A stretch of 64,000 bases of DNA from Anaerovibrio lipolyticus DSM 3074 (GTDB taxonomy: Bacteria > Bacillota > Negativicutes > Selenomonadales > Selenomonadaceae): assembly GCF_900141865.1 (NCBI RefSeq), contig NZ_FQYW01000011.1:1-64000 (forward strand), read 5' to 3'. Within the stretch, counting starts at the first letter, position 1. Each line of letters starts with the position of its first letter. The translations under genes were made by a program, and so were the position numbers. The notes under the pieces are model-generated. The model searched no databases, was not told the DNA's origin, and saw only the letters and a list, made by a program, of their open reading frames with translations. This document shows, piece after piece, positions 53,048-64,000 of the stretch.

Positions 53048-54309
53048 CAATTTCCATCACCTGCTTCATCCGGTGATTCCAAGGTCACCCTGCCCCCGTT
53101 CTTGAGACGATCAATAGAGGAAACAGCCACTATCTCCCCTTCATTAATTCCAGTAAGGATTTCCACCTCATCGTCGTTTATAAGGCCAATGGTAATTTCC
53201 CGCTCCTCCACTGTCTCCGTATCCGGATTATACACAAATACCGTGGTTTTGCCGTTCTTGGATAAGAGAGCATCCTTTGGGGCAAATAGGGTATCCCGGC
53301 GCTGCAAAATATCCAGAGAGGTTCTGGCAAATAAGCCCGCCTTAATATTTCCCTTAGCCACATCAAGGGAAATACGAACTGAATAGGACTTTGACTCATC
53401 GCTCATGGCAGGACTTACATATACAACCTTGCCATTATATGTGGCACCCATGGCATCAATGGTGACGTTCACAGGCATTCCCGTAGTAAGGAGAGCCGCA
53501 TCATTTTCCGACAGGGTACAGTCCACATAAAGATGACTGTTATCTACCAATGTAAGCACCTTGCTTCCAGCAGTAAGGTAGCTGCCCACCTCTACATTTC
53601 GATACCCAATAACACCGCTTCTGGGAGCTCTTATGAACATATCCTCCCGCTGCTTTCTCAGGGCATCCACGTTGTAGGCGTTCTTACGGGCGTTATACAG
53701 CTTGGAGCGGACACTGGCAGGGGAGCTGCCGTTGTTCTGATCCATAAGGGCATCGTATTCCGCCTTGGAGGTTACATAGGTATTCTTAGCAGTTTCCAGT
53801 CGTTCCAAAGATATGGCACCTATAGTGTAAAGGTATTGCTGTCGTTCATAACGACTTTTTTCTATTTCGTAGGCCGCACCGGCTCTGGCCAGATTGGCAT
53901 TATAGGAGGCCTCCTCTGTTTCGGTATCAGCCAGGGCAGCCTCTGTGGCCGCCTCCCCCTGCATAATGGCAATATCCAGATCCCCTGTGTCCTGCACCAG
54001 AAGAACATCCCCCTCTGACACCTGGTCACCCAGCTGAACATTCACAGACTTCACATGCCCGTTGTATTTTGGAGCCAACACAATGGTGGCGTCAGCCGTG
54101 GTATGACCGGACAGCACAATATGACGCTTCATGTCGGCCCGCTTCACCTGATAGGTGGAAATTTTAGGCAGGGCCAGCTCAGGCTTTTTATTGTTATTTC
54201 TGCCCTTCACAAACAAAAAATATCCCAATATTAAAACCAGCAGCAAACACACAGCCCCTGCCACCCGAAACTTTTTATCCTTCTTTAATTTTGACCAATC
54301 GTGGCGCAT
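53047..54309 (-). CDS. RND efflux periplasmic adaptor (membrane fusion protein)
   Basis: A 420-residue adaptor with an N-terminal membrane anchor (about 16-34, VAGAVCLLLVLILGYFLFV), a lipoyl-like half (VLAPKYNGHVKSVNVQLGDQVSEGDVLLVQD), a coiled-coil hairpin (about 110-200), the second lipoyl half (MFIRAPRSGVIGYRNVEVGSYL), a beta-barrel and a membrane-proximal domain (FAPKDALLSKNGKTTVFVYN). It links the RND transporter to an outer membrane channel. No lipobox is present. It is the first gene of the pair. Confidence 0.94.
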   Translation of the reverse strand: MRHDWSKLKKDKKFRVAGAVCLLLVLILGYFLFVKGRNNNKKPELALPKISTYQVKRADMKRHIVLSGHTTADATIVLAPKYNGHVKSVNVQLGDQVSEGDVLLVQDTGDLDIAIMQGEAATEAALADTETEEASYNANLARAGAAYEIEKSRYERQQYLYTIGAISLERLETAKNTYVTSKAEYDALMDQNNGSSPASVRSKLYNARKNAYNVDALRKQREDMFIRAPRSGVIGYRNVEVGSYLTAGSKVLTLVDNSHLYVDCTLSENDAALLTTGMPVNVTIDAMGATYNGKVVYVSPAMSDESKSYSVRISLDVAKGNIKAGLFARTSLDILQRRDTLFAPKDALLSKNGKTTVFVYNPDTETVEEREITIGLINDDEVEILTGINEGEIVAVSSIDRLKNGGRVTLESPDEAGDGN

Positions 54310-54458
54310 TACTTACCTCCACACCAACAATATATTTAAATTTTTAATTTTTCAGAGAAATTTTAGTATATCTGCGTTATAATTAACTTATACAATACAT
54401 TTTAGTCTACAAATGTTTTTTTGACTATTATTTTATTTTTGAAAGGTGGTTTTTATTA

Positions 54459-55628
54459 ATGTTTTCAGTTGAATTTAAGCCAGGCATTTATTGGGTTGGC
54501 TCCATGGACTATTCCATGCGCAGCTTCCACGGCTACAGCACAGACCGTGGTTCTACCTATAACGCCTATCTCATTATTGACGACAAGATTACCCTTATTG
54601 ATACCGTAAAGGCACCATTCTGCATGGAAATGTTTGGCCGCCTCAGAACTATTATTGACCCGGCCAAGATTGATTATATCGTGTCAAATCATGTTGAACC
54701 AGACCATTCCGGTGGTATTCCATTTATGATGCAGCATTGCCCTAATGCCAAGATTGTTACCAGCGACCCAAATGGTCTGAAGGGACTGACTGGCCGCTAT
54801 GGTGAGCGTGATTATATTGCTGTAAAGGCCGGTGATACCCTGTCCCTGGGCAAGCGTACCCTCACCTTCGTACCAACACCAATGCTCCACTGGCCAGATA
54901 GTATGGTTACCTACTGCCCTGAGGAGGAGCTTTTATTCGCTAATGACGCCTTTGGTCAGCACCTGGCCACCACTGCTCGCTTTGAGGATGAAACCGACTT
55001 ACATGAGGTTATGCATCAGGCCAAGAAATATTATGCCAACATTCTCATGCCATTTGGCATGCAGGCCACCAAGGCCATTTCCGCACTTGAAGGCCTCAAA
55101 ATCAGCATGATTGCCACTGGTCATGGTGTTTCCTGGAGAAAGCATATTCCTGAAATCATTCAGGCCTACAAGGACTGGAGCACCTTCAAAAAAACTGACA
55201 AGGCTGTTGTGGTCTTTGATACCATGTGGCACACCACGGAAATCATGGCGAAAAATGTGGCTGATGCCTTTAACAAGGCCGGCATAGAGCCAAAGCTCTT
55301 TGACCTCCGCTGTGATCATATTTCTGATGTTATGACGGAGCTTCTGGATGCGAAATACATCGCTGTAGGCTCCCCTACCATCAACAACCAGATGATGCCA
55401 TCAGTAGCCGCCTTCTTCTGCTACATGAAGGGCCTGGCGCCAAAGGGGCTTAAGGGCTTTGCCTTTGGCTCCTACGGCTGGGGTGGCCAGAGCATTCCAC
55501 AGGTAGAAGAAGCATTGAAGGACTGCAAGGTTGAGATTGTCCTTGACCAGCAGAAGATTCAAAACACTCCTAATCCAGCCTTCCTGAAGGGCCTGCAGGA
55601 AAATGTTGTTAATCTGGTAAAGGGATAA
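54459..55628 (+). CDS. Flavodiiron protein (FprA family A-type flavoprotein)
   Basis: A 389-residue flavodiiron protein that reduces O2 and/or NO, protecting anaerobes. The metallo-beta-lactamase-like half has the diiron ligands in NHVEPDHSGG (H78, E80, D82, H83), HWPDSMVTY (about H147) and ANDAFGQH (about D165), with a final His in ATGHGVSWR (about 226). The FMN-binding flavodoxin half (about 252-389) has FDTMWHTTEIMA, VGSPTINNQMMPSVAAFF and GSYGWGGQS. No rubredoxin domain is fused. It stands alone, divergent from the RND genes. Confidence 0.96.
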   Translation: MFSVEFKPGIYWVGSMDYSMRSFHGYSTDRGSTYNAYLIIDDKITLIDTVKAPFCMEMFGRLRTIIDPAKIDYIVSNHVEPDHSGGIPFMMQHCPNAKIVTSDPNGLKGLTGRYGERDYIAVKAGDTLSLGKRTLTFVPTPMLHWPDSMVTYCPEEELLFANDAFGQHLATTARFEDETDLHEVMHQAKKYYANILMPFGMQATKAISALEGLKISMIATGHGVSWRKHIPEIIQAYKDWSTFKKTDKAVVVFDTMWHTTEIMAKNVADAFNKAGIEPKLFDLRCDHISDVMTELLDAKYIAVGSPTINNQMMPSVAAFFCYMKGLAPKGLKGFAFGSYGWGGQSIPQVEEALKDCKVEIVLDQQKIQNTPNPAFLKGLQENVVNLVKG

Positions 55629-55639
55629 TTTTAGTCAAT

Positions 55640-55690
55640 AAAAAAAGGAGTTGTGAGTGAACCCCGCAGGGTTCCAACTCACAACTCCTT
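55640..55690. terminator. Strong bidirectional terminator between the flavodiiron gene and rpoC
   Basis: AAGGAGTTGTGAGT (55646-55659) pairs perfectly with ACTCACAACTCCTT (55677-55690), with an inner ACCC/GGGT. A7 precedes it on the left and a T-rich run follows on the right. Confidence 0.9.
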
Positions 55691-55710
55691 ATTTTATTGC
55701 TTTATTTTAC

Positions 55711-58700
55711 TTATTCAGCAGCTGCTTCTGCTTCAGCTTCTGCCTCTACAGTCTGCTCCGGTTCATTTTCATAAACCACCTTGATGTTACGATAGCAGCT
55801 CATACCAGTACCAGCCGGAATCAGCTTACCAATGATAACATTTTCCTTCAGGCCAAGAAGTGGATCAACCTTCCCCTTGATAGCAGCATCAGTCAGGACA
55901 CGAGTAGTCTCCTGGAAGGATGCGGCTGACAAGAAGGAATCAGTTGCCAGTGCAGCCTTGGTGATACCAAGGAGAATTGGCTTGGCAACAGCTGGCTCCT
56001 TACCCTCGGCAATAGCCTTGGTATTGGCAGCCTCAAAGCTGTTGATGTCAACATATTCACCTGGCAGGAAGTCAGTGCCGCCATAAGCTTCGATACGAAC
56101 CTTGTGGAGCATCTGACGAACCATAACCTCAATATGCTTATCGTTGATACCAACACCCTGCTGCTTATAAACCTTCTGTACCTCGTATACGAGGTATTTC
56201 TGGGTTTCCTTCAGGCCGCAGACGCGGAGAATATCATGTGGGTTAATGGAACCCTCAGTGAGCTTGTCACCAGGCATGATATGCTCGCCATCACGAGTCG
56301 CGAGACGGGAGTTAAATGGCAGAACGTATTCCTTTGCCTTCTCCTTGCCTTCTTTAGGAGTGATGGTAACGGTGAAGATTTTATCCTTCTCGGTAACGGC
56401 AACGTCACCCTCGATTTCAGCGATGATGGCATTGTGCTTAGGCTTACGTGCCTCGAACAATTCCTCGACACGTGGCAGACCCTGGGTAATATCGTCGCCG
56501 CCTGCGACACCACCGGAGTGGAATGTACGCATTGTCAGCTGTGTACCAGGCTCACCGATGGACTGAGCTGCAATAATACCAACAGCCTCACCCACATTAA
56601 CCTTGGTTGCATTAGCCAAATCACGACCATAGCACTTGATGCAGACACCATACTGAGACTTACAGGTCAGTACGCTGCGGATGGATACCTTGTTGCGAAC
56701 CTTAACGATTTCATCAGCAAGCTTCTCATCAATATCGTCATTAAGGGAAGCAATCTTTTCGCCAGTCTCAGGATTAATAATATCCTCAGCCAGCACACGG
56801 CCAACGATACGATCCTTGAGAGGCTCAATAACGCCGCTACCCTCAACAATAGCTTCAACCTCAATACCACGGATGTTATTGTTGCGAACCTTAACCTCCT
56901 TGGCATCGCTGGAAAGAACAGCCTCAATGTACTCCTCAGTGAGAGGTACACCAGCAGGAACGATTTCAACGCCTTGGCTGTCAACGACAGCTGCAGTAGT
57001 ATCCTTGCCCATCATCTCTGCTACCATTGCGGACTTAATGGACTTTCTGATGTTCTCATCAGGAGCACCAAGCTTAATGGTATCAGTAGCTGCGGCATTG
57101 GTAATAGCAGCATCGCTATTGGAGGAAGAACCGCGGAGGGTAATCTCAGCCACACCAGCTTCGCCGATGGTCTTGAGAATTTCCTCGTCAAGGGTTACAC
57201 CCTTTTCAACGATAACCTCTGCAGTCTCTGGGCTGAGAACATCAGCAGCCAGAATACGGCCCTCAAGAGTTTCCTTCAGCTGCTCAACTGCGGCAGCAGC
57301 AGACTCTGCCAGCTTAGCACGCTCGCGAATCAGATTAATACCTACAACATCGCAGTCTTCCTCACGAACGATAACGTCCTGAGCAACATCAACCAGACGA
57401 CGGGTAAGATAACCGGAGTCAGCGGTTCTAAGTGCAGTATCCGCCAAGCCCTTTCTGGCACCATGGGAAGAAATGAAGTAATCGGATACGGACAGGCCCT
57501 CACGGAAGTTAGCGGTAATTGGAATTTCGATGGTCTTACCGGATGGATCCGCCATCAGACCACGCATACCAGCCAGCTGACGCATCTGGGACTTGTTACC
57601 ACGGGCACCGGAGTCAGCCATCATGTAAATTGGGTTAAATGGCTCGTTATCTGCATAGTTGTCATACATTGCATCAGCAACCAGATTAGTGGCATCATCC
57701 CAAACCTTGCAGACCTTCTTATAACGCTCCTCATCACTGATGAGACCACGCTCAAACTGGCGCTGGGTCTTCTTAACCTTAGCCTCTGCCTCATCCAACA
57801 GGGCCTGCTTCTTCTCTGGAACCTTGATATCAGAGATAGCAACGGTCATACCTGCGATACAAGCATAGTGATAACCCAAATTCTTAACATTATCAATAAC
57901 AACAGCTGTTTCGCTGGCACCAAGCGTCTTGAAGCAGATATCAACCAGCTTGCCCAGCTGTTTCTTGTTCATGAGCATACCAAGAGACCATTCACCGGTC
58001 TTCTTGTCCTGGCTGAACTGACGAACAGCCTTTGGCAGTGTCTCATTGAAAATCATACGGCCCAGAGAAGTACGAACCAGACCATAATCCTTAACTACAT
58101 TGCCATCCTCATCAACATCCTTCATGCGGACCTTAATCTCAGCCTGAATATCCAGCTCCTGATGCTGATAAGCAAGCAGTGCCTCGTTGATACCAGTGAA
58201 GATTTTGCCCTCGCCTACGATAGGTCTGCCCTGGCTGGAATTTCTTACAGCAGTCAGATAGTAGGAACCAAGAACCATATCCTGGGAAGGAACGATGATA
58301 GGGCCACCATCCTTAGGAGCAAGGATGTGGTTAGCTGCCAGCATCAGCACGCGGGCCTCAGCCTGTGCCTCAGCAGACAGTGGAAGATGGATAGCCATCT
58401 GGTCACCATCGAAGTCGGCGTTGTATGCAGTACATGCCAATGGATGGAGCTTCAATGCACGCCCCTCAGTAAGAACTGGCTCGAAGGCCTGAATACCAAG
58501 ACGATGCAGTGTAGGTGCACGGTTCAGAAGAACTGGATGCTCCTTGATTACGCCTTCCAGCACATCCCAAACCTCATCCTTGGCACGCTCTACCATGCGC
58601 TTTGCGGACTTGATGTTATGGGCAATACCATCGGAAACCAGACGCTTCATAACGAATGGCTTAAAGAGCTCCAGAGCCATTTCCTTAGGAAGACCGCACT

Positions 58701-59817
58701 GATGGAGCTTCAGCTCAGGACCTACTACGATAACGGAACGACCAGAGTAGTCTACGCGCTTACCAAGGAGGTTCTGACGGAAACGACCCTGCTTACCCTT
58801 GAGCATATCGGACAAGGACTTCAGAGGGCGGTTACCAGGACCGGTAACTGGACGACCACGACGACCATTATCAATAAGGGCGTCAACAGCCTCCTGAAGC
58901 ATACGCTTCTCGTTACGAACAATAATATCTGGTGCATGAAGCTCCAAAAGGCGCTTCAAGCGGTTATTTCTGTTAATTACACGACGATACAGGTCATTGA
59001 GGTCGGAGGTAGCAAAACGACCGCCATCCAGCTGTACCATTGGACGCAGCTCTGGTGGAATAACTGGAACCACATCCATAATCATCCAAGAAGGCTTGTT
59101 GCCGGACTTACGGAATGCCTCAACAACCTCCAGACGACGAATTGCCTTGAGGCGACGCTGCTGGCTGGTTACAGTCTTCAGCTCATTGGTCAGCTCCTGA
59201 TGCAAAAGATCAAGACGGCTGATAATGCCCTCCTCTGGCTTCTGTTGATCCTCAGGGAGATCTGCCTCCATTTCAACCAACAGTTCCTTGATGGCCTCAG
59301 CACCCATACCTACCTTGAAAGCGGCAGAGGAATACTTGCTGCGGTATTCGCTGTACTCCTTCTCGCTGAGAAGCTGCTTCTTGCTCAGCTCAGTAGTGCC
59401 TGGGTCAATTACAATATAAGAGGCAAAGTATAAAACCTTTTCCAGGGCTCTTGGAGCAATATCCAAAACAAGGCCCAGACGGCTTGGAATTCCCTTAAAG
59501 TACCAGATGTGAGATACAGGGGCAGCCAGTTCAATGTGACCCATTCTCTCACGGCGAACCTTGGCACGGGTTACTTCAACACCGCAACGCTCACAGATAG
59601 TACCCTTATGGCGAATTCTCTTATACTTACCGCAATGACATTCCCAATCGCGGGTTGGTCCAAAGATACGCTCACAGAACAGGCCGGAGGTCTCTGGCTT
59701 TAAAGTACGATAGTTAATAGTTTCTGGCTTGGTAACCTCACCGTAAGACCACTCTCTGATCTTATCAGGAGACGCCAGACCTATACGCATTGAATCAAAG
59801 TTATTTACATCCAACAA
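55711..59817 (-). CDS. rpoC: RNA polymerase beta' subunit
   Basis: The catalytic beta' subunit of RNA polymerase. The N-terminal zinc site is in [20 protein letters not shown]; the catalytic Mg site is [11 protein letters not shown] (about 450-460); the bridge and trigger helix regions ([29 protein letters not shown]) and the second cysteine set ([17 protein letters not shown]) follow. A region of about 130 residues (about 940-1070) is inserted in the usual Firmicute place. The C-terminus is an acidic Glu/Ala tail. The TTG at 59817, behind GGGAGTG, gives the conserved [16 protein letters not shown] start; an ATG at 59838 would add seven residues without a ribosome binding site. Confidence 0.97.
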   Translation of the reverse strand: MLDVNNFDSMRIGLASPDKIREWSYGEVTKPETINYRTLKPETSGLFCERIFGPTRDWECHCGKYKRIRHKGTICERCGVEVTRAKVRRERMGHIELAAPVSHIWYFKGIPSRLGLVLDIAPRALEKVLYFASYIVIDPGTTELSKKQLLSEKEYSEYRSKYSSAAFKVGMGAEAIKELLVEMEADLPEDQQKPEEGIISRLDLLHQELTNELKTVTSQQRRLKAIRRLEVVEAFRKSGNKPSWMIMDVVPVIPPELRPMVQLDGGRFATSDLNDLYRRVINRNNRLKRLLELHAPDIIVRNEKRMLQEAVDALIDNGRRGRPVTGPGNRPLKSLSDMLKGKQGRFRQNLLGKRVDYSGRSVIVVGPELKLHQCGLPKEMALELFKPFVMKRLVSDGIAHNIKSAKRMVERAKDEVWDVLEGVIKEHPVLLNRAPTLHRLGIQAFEPVLTEGRALKLHPLACTAYNADFDGDQMAIHLPLSAEAQAEARVLMLAANHILAPKDGGPIIVPSQDMVLGSYYLTAVRNSSQGRPIVGEGKIFTGINEALLAYQHQELDIQAEIKVRMKDVDEDGNVVKDYGLVRTSLGRMIFNETLPKAVRQFSQDKKTGEWSLGMLMNKKQLGKLVDICFKTLGASETAVVIDNVKNLGYHYACIAGMTVAISDIKVPEKKQALLDEAEAKVKKTQRQFERGLISDEERYKKVCKVWDDATNLVADAMYDNYADNEPFNPIYMMADSGARGNKSQMRQLAGMRGLMADPSGKTIEIPITANFREGLSVSDYFISSHGARKGLADTALRTADSGYLTRRLVDVAQDVIVREEDCDVVGINLIRERAKLAESAAAAVEQLKETLEGRILAADVLSPETAEVIVEKGVTLDEEILKTIGEAGVAEITLRGSSSNSDAAITNAAATDTIKLGAPDENIRKSIKSAMVAEMMGKDTTAAVVDSQGVEIVPAGVPLTEEYIEAVLSSDAKEVKVRNNNIRGIEVEAIVEGSGVIEPLKDRIVGRVLAEDIINPETGEKIASLNDDIDEKLADEIVKVRNKVSIRSVLTCKSQYGVCIKCYGRDLANATKVNVGEAVGIIAAQSIGEPGTQLTMRTFHSGGVAGGDDITQGLPRVEELFEARKPKHNAIIAEIEGDVAVTEKDKIFTVTITPKEGKEKAKEYVLPFNSRLATRDGEHIMPGDKLTEGSINPHDILRVCGLKETQKYLVYEVQKVYKQQGVGINDKHIEVMVRQMLHKVRIEAYGGTDFLPGEYVDINSFEAANTKAIAEGKEPAVAKPILLGITKAALATDSFLSAASFQETTRVLTDAAIKGKVDPLLGLKENVIIGKLIPAGTGMSCYRNIKVVYENEPEQTVEAEAEAEAAAE

Positions 59818-59837
59818 GGGCGTGTCACTCCCTTCCA

Positions 59838-62800
59838 TTATTCATTGTCAAAATTATCGGCATTAACGTCAACGATTAAGTCAGTATCAGAATAGTCATC
59901 CGCTGCTTCAGCATCATCCTCCGTATACTCATCGGAAGGTGCTGCCACATTGCCGGAATCATCTACACCATTTACATCAACATCCAGCTCGTTGGCTGCA
60001 TCTCTGATGTCTTCCTCATCGTCCTGAACCATAATCTCGTTGGCATTCTCATCCTGAACCTTAATATCCAGACCGATACTCTGGAGCTCCTTGATGAGAA
60101 CCTTGAAGGACTCTGGTACGCCTGGCTCAGGGATATTCTCACCCTTAACAATGGACTCATAGGTCTTAACACGACCCACAACATCATCGGACTTAACAGT
60201 CAGAATCTCCTGCAGGGTGTAAGCAGCACCATAAGCCTCCAGGGCCCAAACCTCCATCTCACCGAAACGCTGACCACCGAACTGTGCCTTACCACCCAGA
60301 GGCTGCTGGGTAACTAAGGAGTAAGGACCAACGGAACGGGCATGAATCTTATCATCAACCAGATGATGCAGCTTCAGCATGTATACGCAACCAACGGTAA
60401 CCTTGTTCTTGAAAGGCTCACCAGTACGGCCATCGTAGAGAACAGTCTTTGCATCCTCATCCATGCCGGAAGCACGAATAGTATCGAATACATCCTTCTC
60501 ACGGGCACCATCAAATACTGGGGTTGCAATATGAACGCCAGCCTTGTCAGACTTAGGCATGCCATACTTATCAAAATCATAACCAATAGCACGGAGACGC
60601 TTCTCAACTGTAGGGTCACCGTTCTTAATCTGAGTACCGATATTTCTAACAGCCATACCCAGATGAGTCTCCAGGATCTGACCAATGTTCATACGGGAAG
60701 GTACGCCCAATGGGTTCAGAACTACATCTACTGGAGTACCGTCTGGAAGGAATGGCATATCCTCCTCGCGCATGATACGGGAAACTACACCCTTGTTACC
60801 ATGACGACCGGACATCTTATCACCCACAGAAATCTTACGCTTCTGGGCGATGTAAACGCGAACCATATTGTTTACGCCAGGGTTCAGCTCGTCGTTGTTC
60901 TCACGGCTGTATACCTTAACATCAACAATCTTACCAGCTTCACCATGAGGAACTCTCAAGGAAGTATCACGAACCTCACGGGCCTTCTCACCGAAGATAG
61001 CTCTCAACAAACGCTCCTCAGCGGACAGCTCGGTCTCTCCCTTTGGAGTTACCTTACCAACCAGAATGTCGCCGGTTCTAACCTCAGCACCGATACGGAT
61101 AATACCGTTTTCGTCCAGATCCTTCAGATTTTCCTCGGAAACATTTGGAATGTCGCGGGTAATTTCCTCTGGTCCCAGCTTGGTATCACGGGCCTCGCAA
61201 TCGTATTCCTCAATATGAATGGAGGTATAAATATCTCTCTTAACGAGGTTTTCACTAAGAAGAATAGCATCCTCGTAGTTGTAACCTTCCCAAGGCATGT
61301 ATGCAACGATAATGTTGTAGCCCAATGCCAGCTCACCGTGGTCAGTAGCAGGACCATCAGCGATAGGCTGCTTGGCCTCAACTACATCCCCCTTAAATAC
61401 GATAGGGAGCTGGTTAATGCAGGTGCCCTGGTTGGAACGCATAAACTTCTGAAGCTTGTACTCATCCAAGTCACCATCTTCAGTGCGAATAACAATCTTG
61501 TCGGCACTTACAGAATCAACCACACCGGCACGCTTAGCAAGAATCATAACGCCGGAGTCACATGCTGCCTTATACTCCATACCAGTACCAACCAGTGGAG
61601 CCTGGGTACGGAGAAGAGGAACTGCCTGACGCTGCATGTTGGCACCCATCAGTGCGCGGTTAGCATCATCGTTTTCCAGGAATGGAATCATGGCAGTTGC
61701 AATGGAAACCACCTGCTTAGGTGATACGTCCATGTAGTCAACCTTTTCACGACGAACCTCAGTGGTCTCCTCGTGAACACGGGCTACTACACGCTCATTT
61801 ACGAACCAATCATTTTCATCCAATGGTTCGTTGGCCTGAGCAATAACCAAAGTATCCTCAGCGTCAGCAGTGATGTACTTAACATCATTGGTAACGCGCT
61901 TGTTTTCCTTGTCAATACGGCGATATGGGGTCTCCATAAAGCCATACTTGTTGATACGGGCGTAGTTGGACAGAGAACCAATCAGACCGATGTTAGGACC
62001 TTCTGGGGTCTCAATAGGACACATACGACCGTAATGGGAGTTATGTACGTCTCGAACCTCAAAACCGGCACGCTCTCTGGACAAACCACCAGGGCCAAGG
62101 GCAGACAGACGACGCTTGTGAGTAAGCTCTGCCAATGGGTTGTGCTGATCCATGAACTGAGACAGCTGGGAGGAACCGAAGAATTCCTTAATTGCTGCCA
62201 CAACTGGGCGAATATTAATGAGGTTCTGTACTGCAGAAATGTCCTCCTGAGTAGACATACGCTCACGAACTACGCGCTCCATACGGGTAAGACCGATACG
62301 GAACTGATTCTGCAGCAATTCACCTACAGAACGAACACGGCGGTTGCCCAAATGGTCGATATCATCAGTACGGCCTACGCCATGCATCAGATTCAGCAGA
62401 TAGCTGATGGATGCAATAATATCGTTTACAGCAATGGTACGCTTTTTATCAATGAGAGTTGGGGAGCAAATCATATCCAGCAGGTCACCCTCATCATTCA
62501 GCTTAACCTGAACGATAATAGCCTTGCCTTCGCCAAAAATACCCTTCTCCTGCTCATCGGAAATCTCATCAATCAAATCCTGGGTAATCAGCTCATTAGC
62601 TGGTACTACGACCTCACCAGTCTCCTGATTTACCAATGGCTCAGCCAGAACCTGGCCTACCAGACGATGCTTCCAGCCCAATTTCTTGGTAATCTTATGA
62701 CGGCCAACAGTAGCCAAATCATAACGCTTCTTATCAAAAAACAAGCTGCGGAGCATAGAGCGGGCATTATCTACGTTAAATGGCTCACCCTGACGAAGTC

Positions 62801-63665
62801 TCTTATAAATCTCATCTAAAGCTACTTCTTCAATGGTTCTGCCATCCATGCCCTCAGTAGCATCACGCTCAAGGGTTGCAACGATTGCAGGGTCATTGTT
62901 GAAGAGTGCCAAAATTTCATCCTTGGTTCCGAAAGACAAATCAGAGGTCAGCACCTCGATGTGATCCTCGTTACGGCCTGTTTCAGCGGCACTTGCAGTG
63001 CCATCGGCAATCTGCTGGTTTCTTGCGATTTCAGCCTTGTTAATGAAATCAAGAGCTCGCAGGAAAACAGTTACAGGCAGCTTACGGGTTCTATCAATAC
63101 GAACAGAAATAACATCGTTGGTATCAGTTTCAAGCTCAATCCAAGCGCCACGGTTAGGGATAACTGTAGCATTGAACAGGGACTTACCAGAGGAATCCAC
63201 GGTGACACCATAGTAAGCACCTGGGGAACGTACCAGCTGGCTTACGATAACACGCTCTGCACCGTTGATAACAAATGTACCGGAGTCAGTCATCAGAGGG
63301 AAGTCACCCATGAAGATTTCGCTGTCATGGAACTCACCATTTTCCTTGTTAATACGACGAACTTTTACACGAAGAGGTGCAGAATAGGTTGCATCTCTTT
63401 CCTTGCTCTCCTCCAAGCCGTATTTTGGCTCGCCCAGAGAGTAATCCAACAGTCTTAATTCAATCTTGTTCTGGAAATCGGTAATAGGGGAAATATCCTC
63501 GAAGATTTCCATAAGGCCAGCGCCCTTGGTACCCTTTTCTACATCGCCAATAAACCATTCATAGGACTTTCTCTGAATGTCAAGAAGGTGTGGCATCTCC
63601 ATAACTTCTTTAATCTTGGCATAGCTATACCTGGTTCGTTTGCCTACCGGCACAGGATGAAACAT
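59838..63665 (-). CDS. rpoB: RNA polymerase beta subunit
   Basis: The beta subunit of RNA polymerase, about 1275 residues. Typical segments are [22 protein letters not shown], the rifampicin-region [40 protein letters not shown], the [12 protein letters not shown] and [16 protein letters not shown] motifs, and the C-terminal [28 protein letters not shown]. The rifampicin-region residues look like the susceptible type (DQHN, HKRR, SALGPGG). The C-terminus has an acidic tail of about 70 residues. ATG 63665 is preferred; a GTG at 63677 lies in the ribosome binding site AAGGAG. Confidence 0.97.
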   Translation of the reverse strand: MFHPVPVGKRTRYSYAKIKEVMEMPHLLDIQRKSYEWFIGDVEKGTKGAGLMEIFEDISPITDFQNKIELRLLDYSLGEPKYGLEESKERDATYSAPLRVKVRRINKENGEFHDSEIFMGDFPLMTDSGTFVINGAERVIVSQLVRSPGAYYGVTVDSSGKSLFNATVIPNRGAWIELETDTNDVISVRIDRTRKLPVTVFLRALDFINKAEIARNQQIADGTASAAETGRNEDHIEVLTSDLSFGTKDEILALFNNDPAIVATLERDATEGMDGRTIEEVALDEIYKRLRQGEPFNVDNARSMLRSLFFDKKRYDLATVGRHKITKKLGWKHRLVGQVLAEPLVNQETGEVVVPANELITQDLIDEISDEQEKGIFGEGKAIIVQVKLNDEGDLLDMICSPTLIDKKRTIAVNDIIASISYLLNLMHGVGRTDDIDHLGNRRVRSVGELLQNQFRIGLTRMERVVRERMSTQEDISAVQNLINIRPVVAAIKEFFGSSQLSQFMDQHNPLAELTHKRRLSALGPGGLSRERAGFEVRDVHNSHYGRMCPIETPEGPNIGLIGSLSNYARINKYGFMETPYRRIDKENKRVTNDVKYITADAEDTLVIAQANEPLDENDWFVNERVVARVHEETTEVRREKVDYMDVSPKQVVSIATAMIPFLENDDANRALMGANMQRQAVPLLRTQAPLVGTGMEYKAACDSGVMILAKRAGVVDSVSADKIVIRTEDGDLDEYKLQKFMRSNQGTCINQLPIVFKGDVVEAKQPIADGPATDHGELALGYNIIVAYMPWEGYNYEDAILLSENLVKRDIYTSIHIEEYDCEARDTKLGPEEITRDIPNVSEENLKDLDENGIIRIGAEVRTGDILVGKVTPKGETELSAEERLLRAIFGEKAREVRDTSLRVPHGEAGKIVDVKVYSRENNDELNPGVNNMVRVYIAQKRKISVGDKMSGRHGNKGVVSRIMREEDMPFLPDGTPVDVVLNPLGVPSRMNIGQILETHLGMAVRNIGTQIKNGDPTVEKRLRAIGYDFDKYGMPKSDKAGVHIATPVFDGAREKDVFDTIRASGMDEDAKTVLYDGRTGEPFKNKVTVGCVYMLKLHHLVDDKIHARSVGPYSLVTQQPLGGKAQFGGQRFGEMEVWALEAYGAAYTLQEILTVKSDDVVGRVKTYESIVKGENIPEPGVPESFKVLIKELQSIGLDIKVQDENANEIMVQDDEEDIRDAANELDVDVNGVDDSGNVAAPSDEYTEDDAEAADDYSDTDLIVDVNADNFDNE

Positions 63666-63880
63666 TAAGAACTTCACTCCTTAGCTAAAAATAACAAAAA
63701 TGACAAAAAATCCGCACACGAAAAATAAACAGATTCACAACACCTCTTCATGGGCTAAAACCACACGACGCATTGCCAAATGTCCGAAAACACCTGATGA
63801 ATCCATTTAATACCCCTTGCACGAACTTATTTACTATTTTCTTTGTGACTAAAGCCACTACTACAGTTTTTAACCTGTAG
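63666..63880 (-). other. Long 5' leader of rpoBC
   Basis: About 215 bases without a gene lie between the predicted transcription start and rpoB. The first bases can form two hairpins: CTACAG/CTGTAG (63861-63880) and GTGGCT/AGTCAC (63845-63858). No T tract follows, so they are not plain terminators; they may protect the 5' end or take part in control. Confidence 0.45.
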
Positions 63881-63886
63881 CAATTT

Positions 63887-63915
63887 ATTATACCTATATA
63901 CATAGCTTATGTCAA
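63887..63915 (-). promoter_or_regulatory. Consensus promoter of rpoBC
   Basis: Minus strand: TTGACA, 17-base spacer, TATAAT, a perfect sigma-70/sigma-A consensus. It lies after the terminator of the upstream gene, so rpoBC can be transcribed separately from the ribosomal protein genes usually found upstream. Confidence 0.88.
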
Positions 63916-63937
63916 GAAAAAATATGTCATATATACA

Positions 63938-63977
63938 AAAAAGCTGTGAAAAATGATTGCTCATTTTCCACAGCCTA
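63938..63977 (-). terminator. Terminator of the gene upstream of rpoB
   Basis: Minus strand: GGCTGTGGAAAATGA pairs with TCATTTTTCACAGC (one mismatch) around a 4-base loop, followed by TTTTTTG. In this gene order the upstream gene is usually rplL, but it is outside the window. Confidence 0.8.
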
Positions 63978-64000
63978 ATGTTTATAACGCCATTGTTCAA
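63978..64000. repeat. Dispersed palindromic repeat, copy 3 (cut by the window edge)
   Basis: These 23 bases are identical to 40792-40814, the left flank of copy 2. The window ends where the hairpin would begin. It sits directly next to the terminator upstream of rpoB. Confidence 0.7.

Noticed and set aside
56104-59433. A 1109-codon open frame on the plus strand opposite rpoC
   Set aside because: It lies entirely antisense to the certain rpoC gene, has no ribosome binding site and its translation resembles no family; it results from the codon use of rpoC.
60342-62819. Long plus-strand frames opposite rpoB (460 and 348 codons)
   Set aside because: Antisense shadows of rpoB with no start signals or recognisable domains.

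Overview
The window reads as chromosomal DNA of an anaerobic, motile bacterium of the Firmicutes with two membranes, most likely class Negativicutes (Selenomonas/Anaerovibrio-like). Firmicute-type genes (addAB, cdaA-cdaR-glmM, smc-ftsY) occur beside diderm traits (RND efflux pump with periplasmic adaptor) and anaerobe traits (Na+-translocating decarboxylase subunits, anaerobic cobaltochelatase CbiK, flavodiiron protein, futalosine-type menaquinone gene mqnA). No rRNA, tRNA or CRISPR array was seen. The lineage is inferred from gene content only.

Layout. 1-2.8 kb is the accessory part: the 3' end of an IS110-family transposase, about 0.7 kb without genes, a RelB/DinJ-ParE toxin-antitoxin pair with its own promoter, operator-like palindrome and terminator, and a lone HipA-like kinase. 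2.9-9.0 kb: ftsY, smc, then a two-gene Na+-decarboxylase unit (beta and small membrane subunit, no alpha subunit). 9.3-14.9 kb: a cdaA-cdaR-FAD protein-glmM-cbiK operon (c-di-AMP synthesis and cell wall precursor synthesis). 15.1-19.2 kb: ilvE with a strong promoter and a perfect palindrome in its leader, nnrD-acpS, motA-motB. 19.5-23.4 kb: a LysR regulator facing aroC-aroK-DUF815 ATPase. 23.5-31.2 kb: an eleven-gene type IV pilus/type II secretion-like operon (pilB, pilT, pilC, major pilin, peptidase, four minor pilin-like genes, pilMN-like, pilO). 31.4-38.8 kb: addB-addA. 38.9-42.9 kb: PaaK-like protein, cheR, radical SAM protein, pth. 43.0-45.4 kb (plus strand): lgt, a SpeD homologue, mqnA. 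45.6-54.3 kb: DUF4143 ATPase, DUF3298 exported protein, ABC-F ATPase, RND pump and adaptor. 54.5-55.6 kb: flavodiiron protein. 55.7-63.7 kb: rpoC and rpoB behind a perfect consensus promoter and a long leader.

Most interesting points: (1) a dispersed palindromic repeat at 9149-9208, 40797-40854 and (cut by the window edge) 63978-64000, whose central hairpin is kept by compensating changes while its sequence differs; (2) a SpeD (AdoMet decarboxylase) homologue in which the residue aligned with the pyruvoyl-forming serine is glycine; (3) five to six tandem 23-bp units in front of a DUF4143 ATPase, followed by a GC-rich, foldable intergenic segment that could be an undescribed small RNA; (4) a foldable 80-nt segment between the radical SAM gene and cheR; (5) unusual minor pilin genes. 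No single gene cluster looks like a wholly new defence or biosynthetic system; the novelty candidates are mainly noncoding elements and the SpeD variant.
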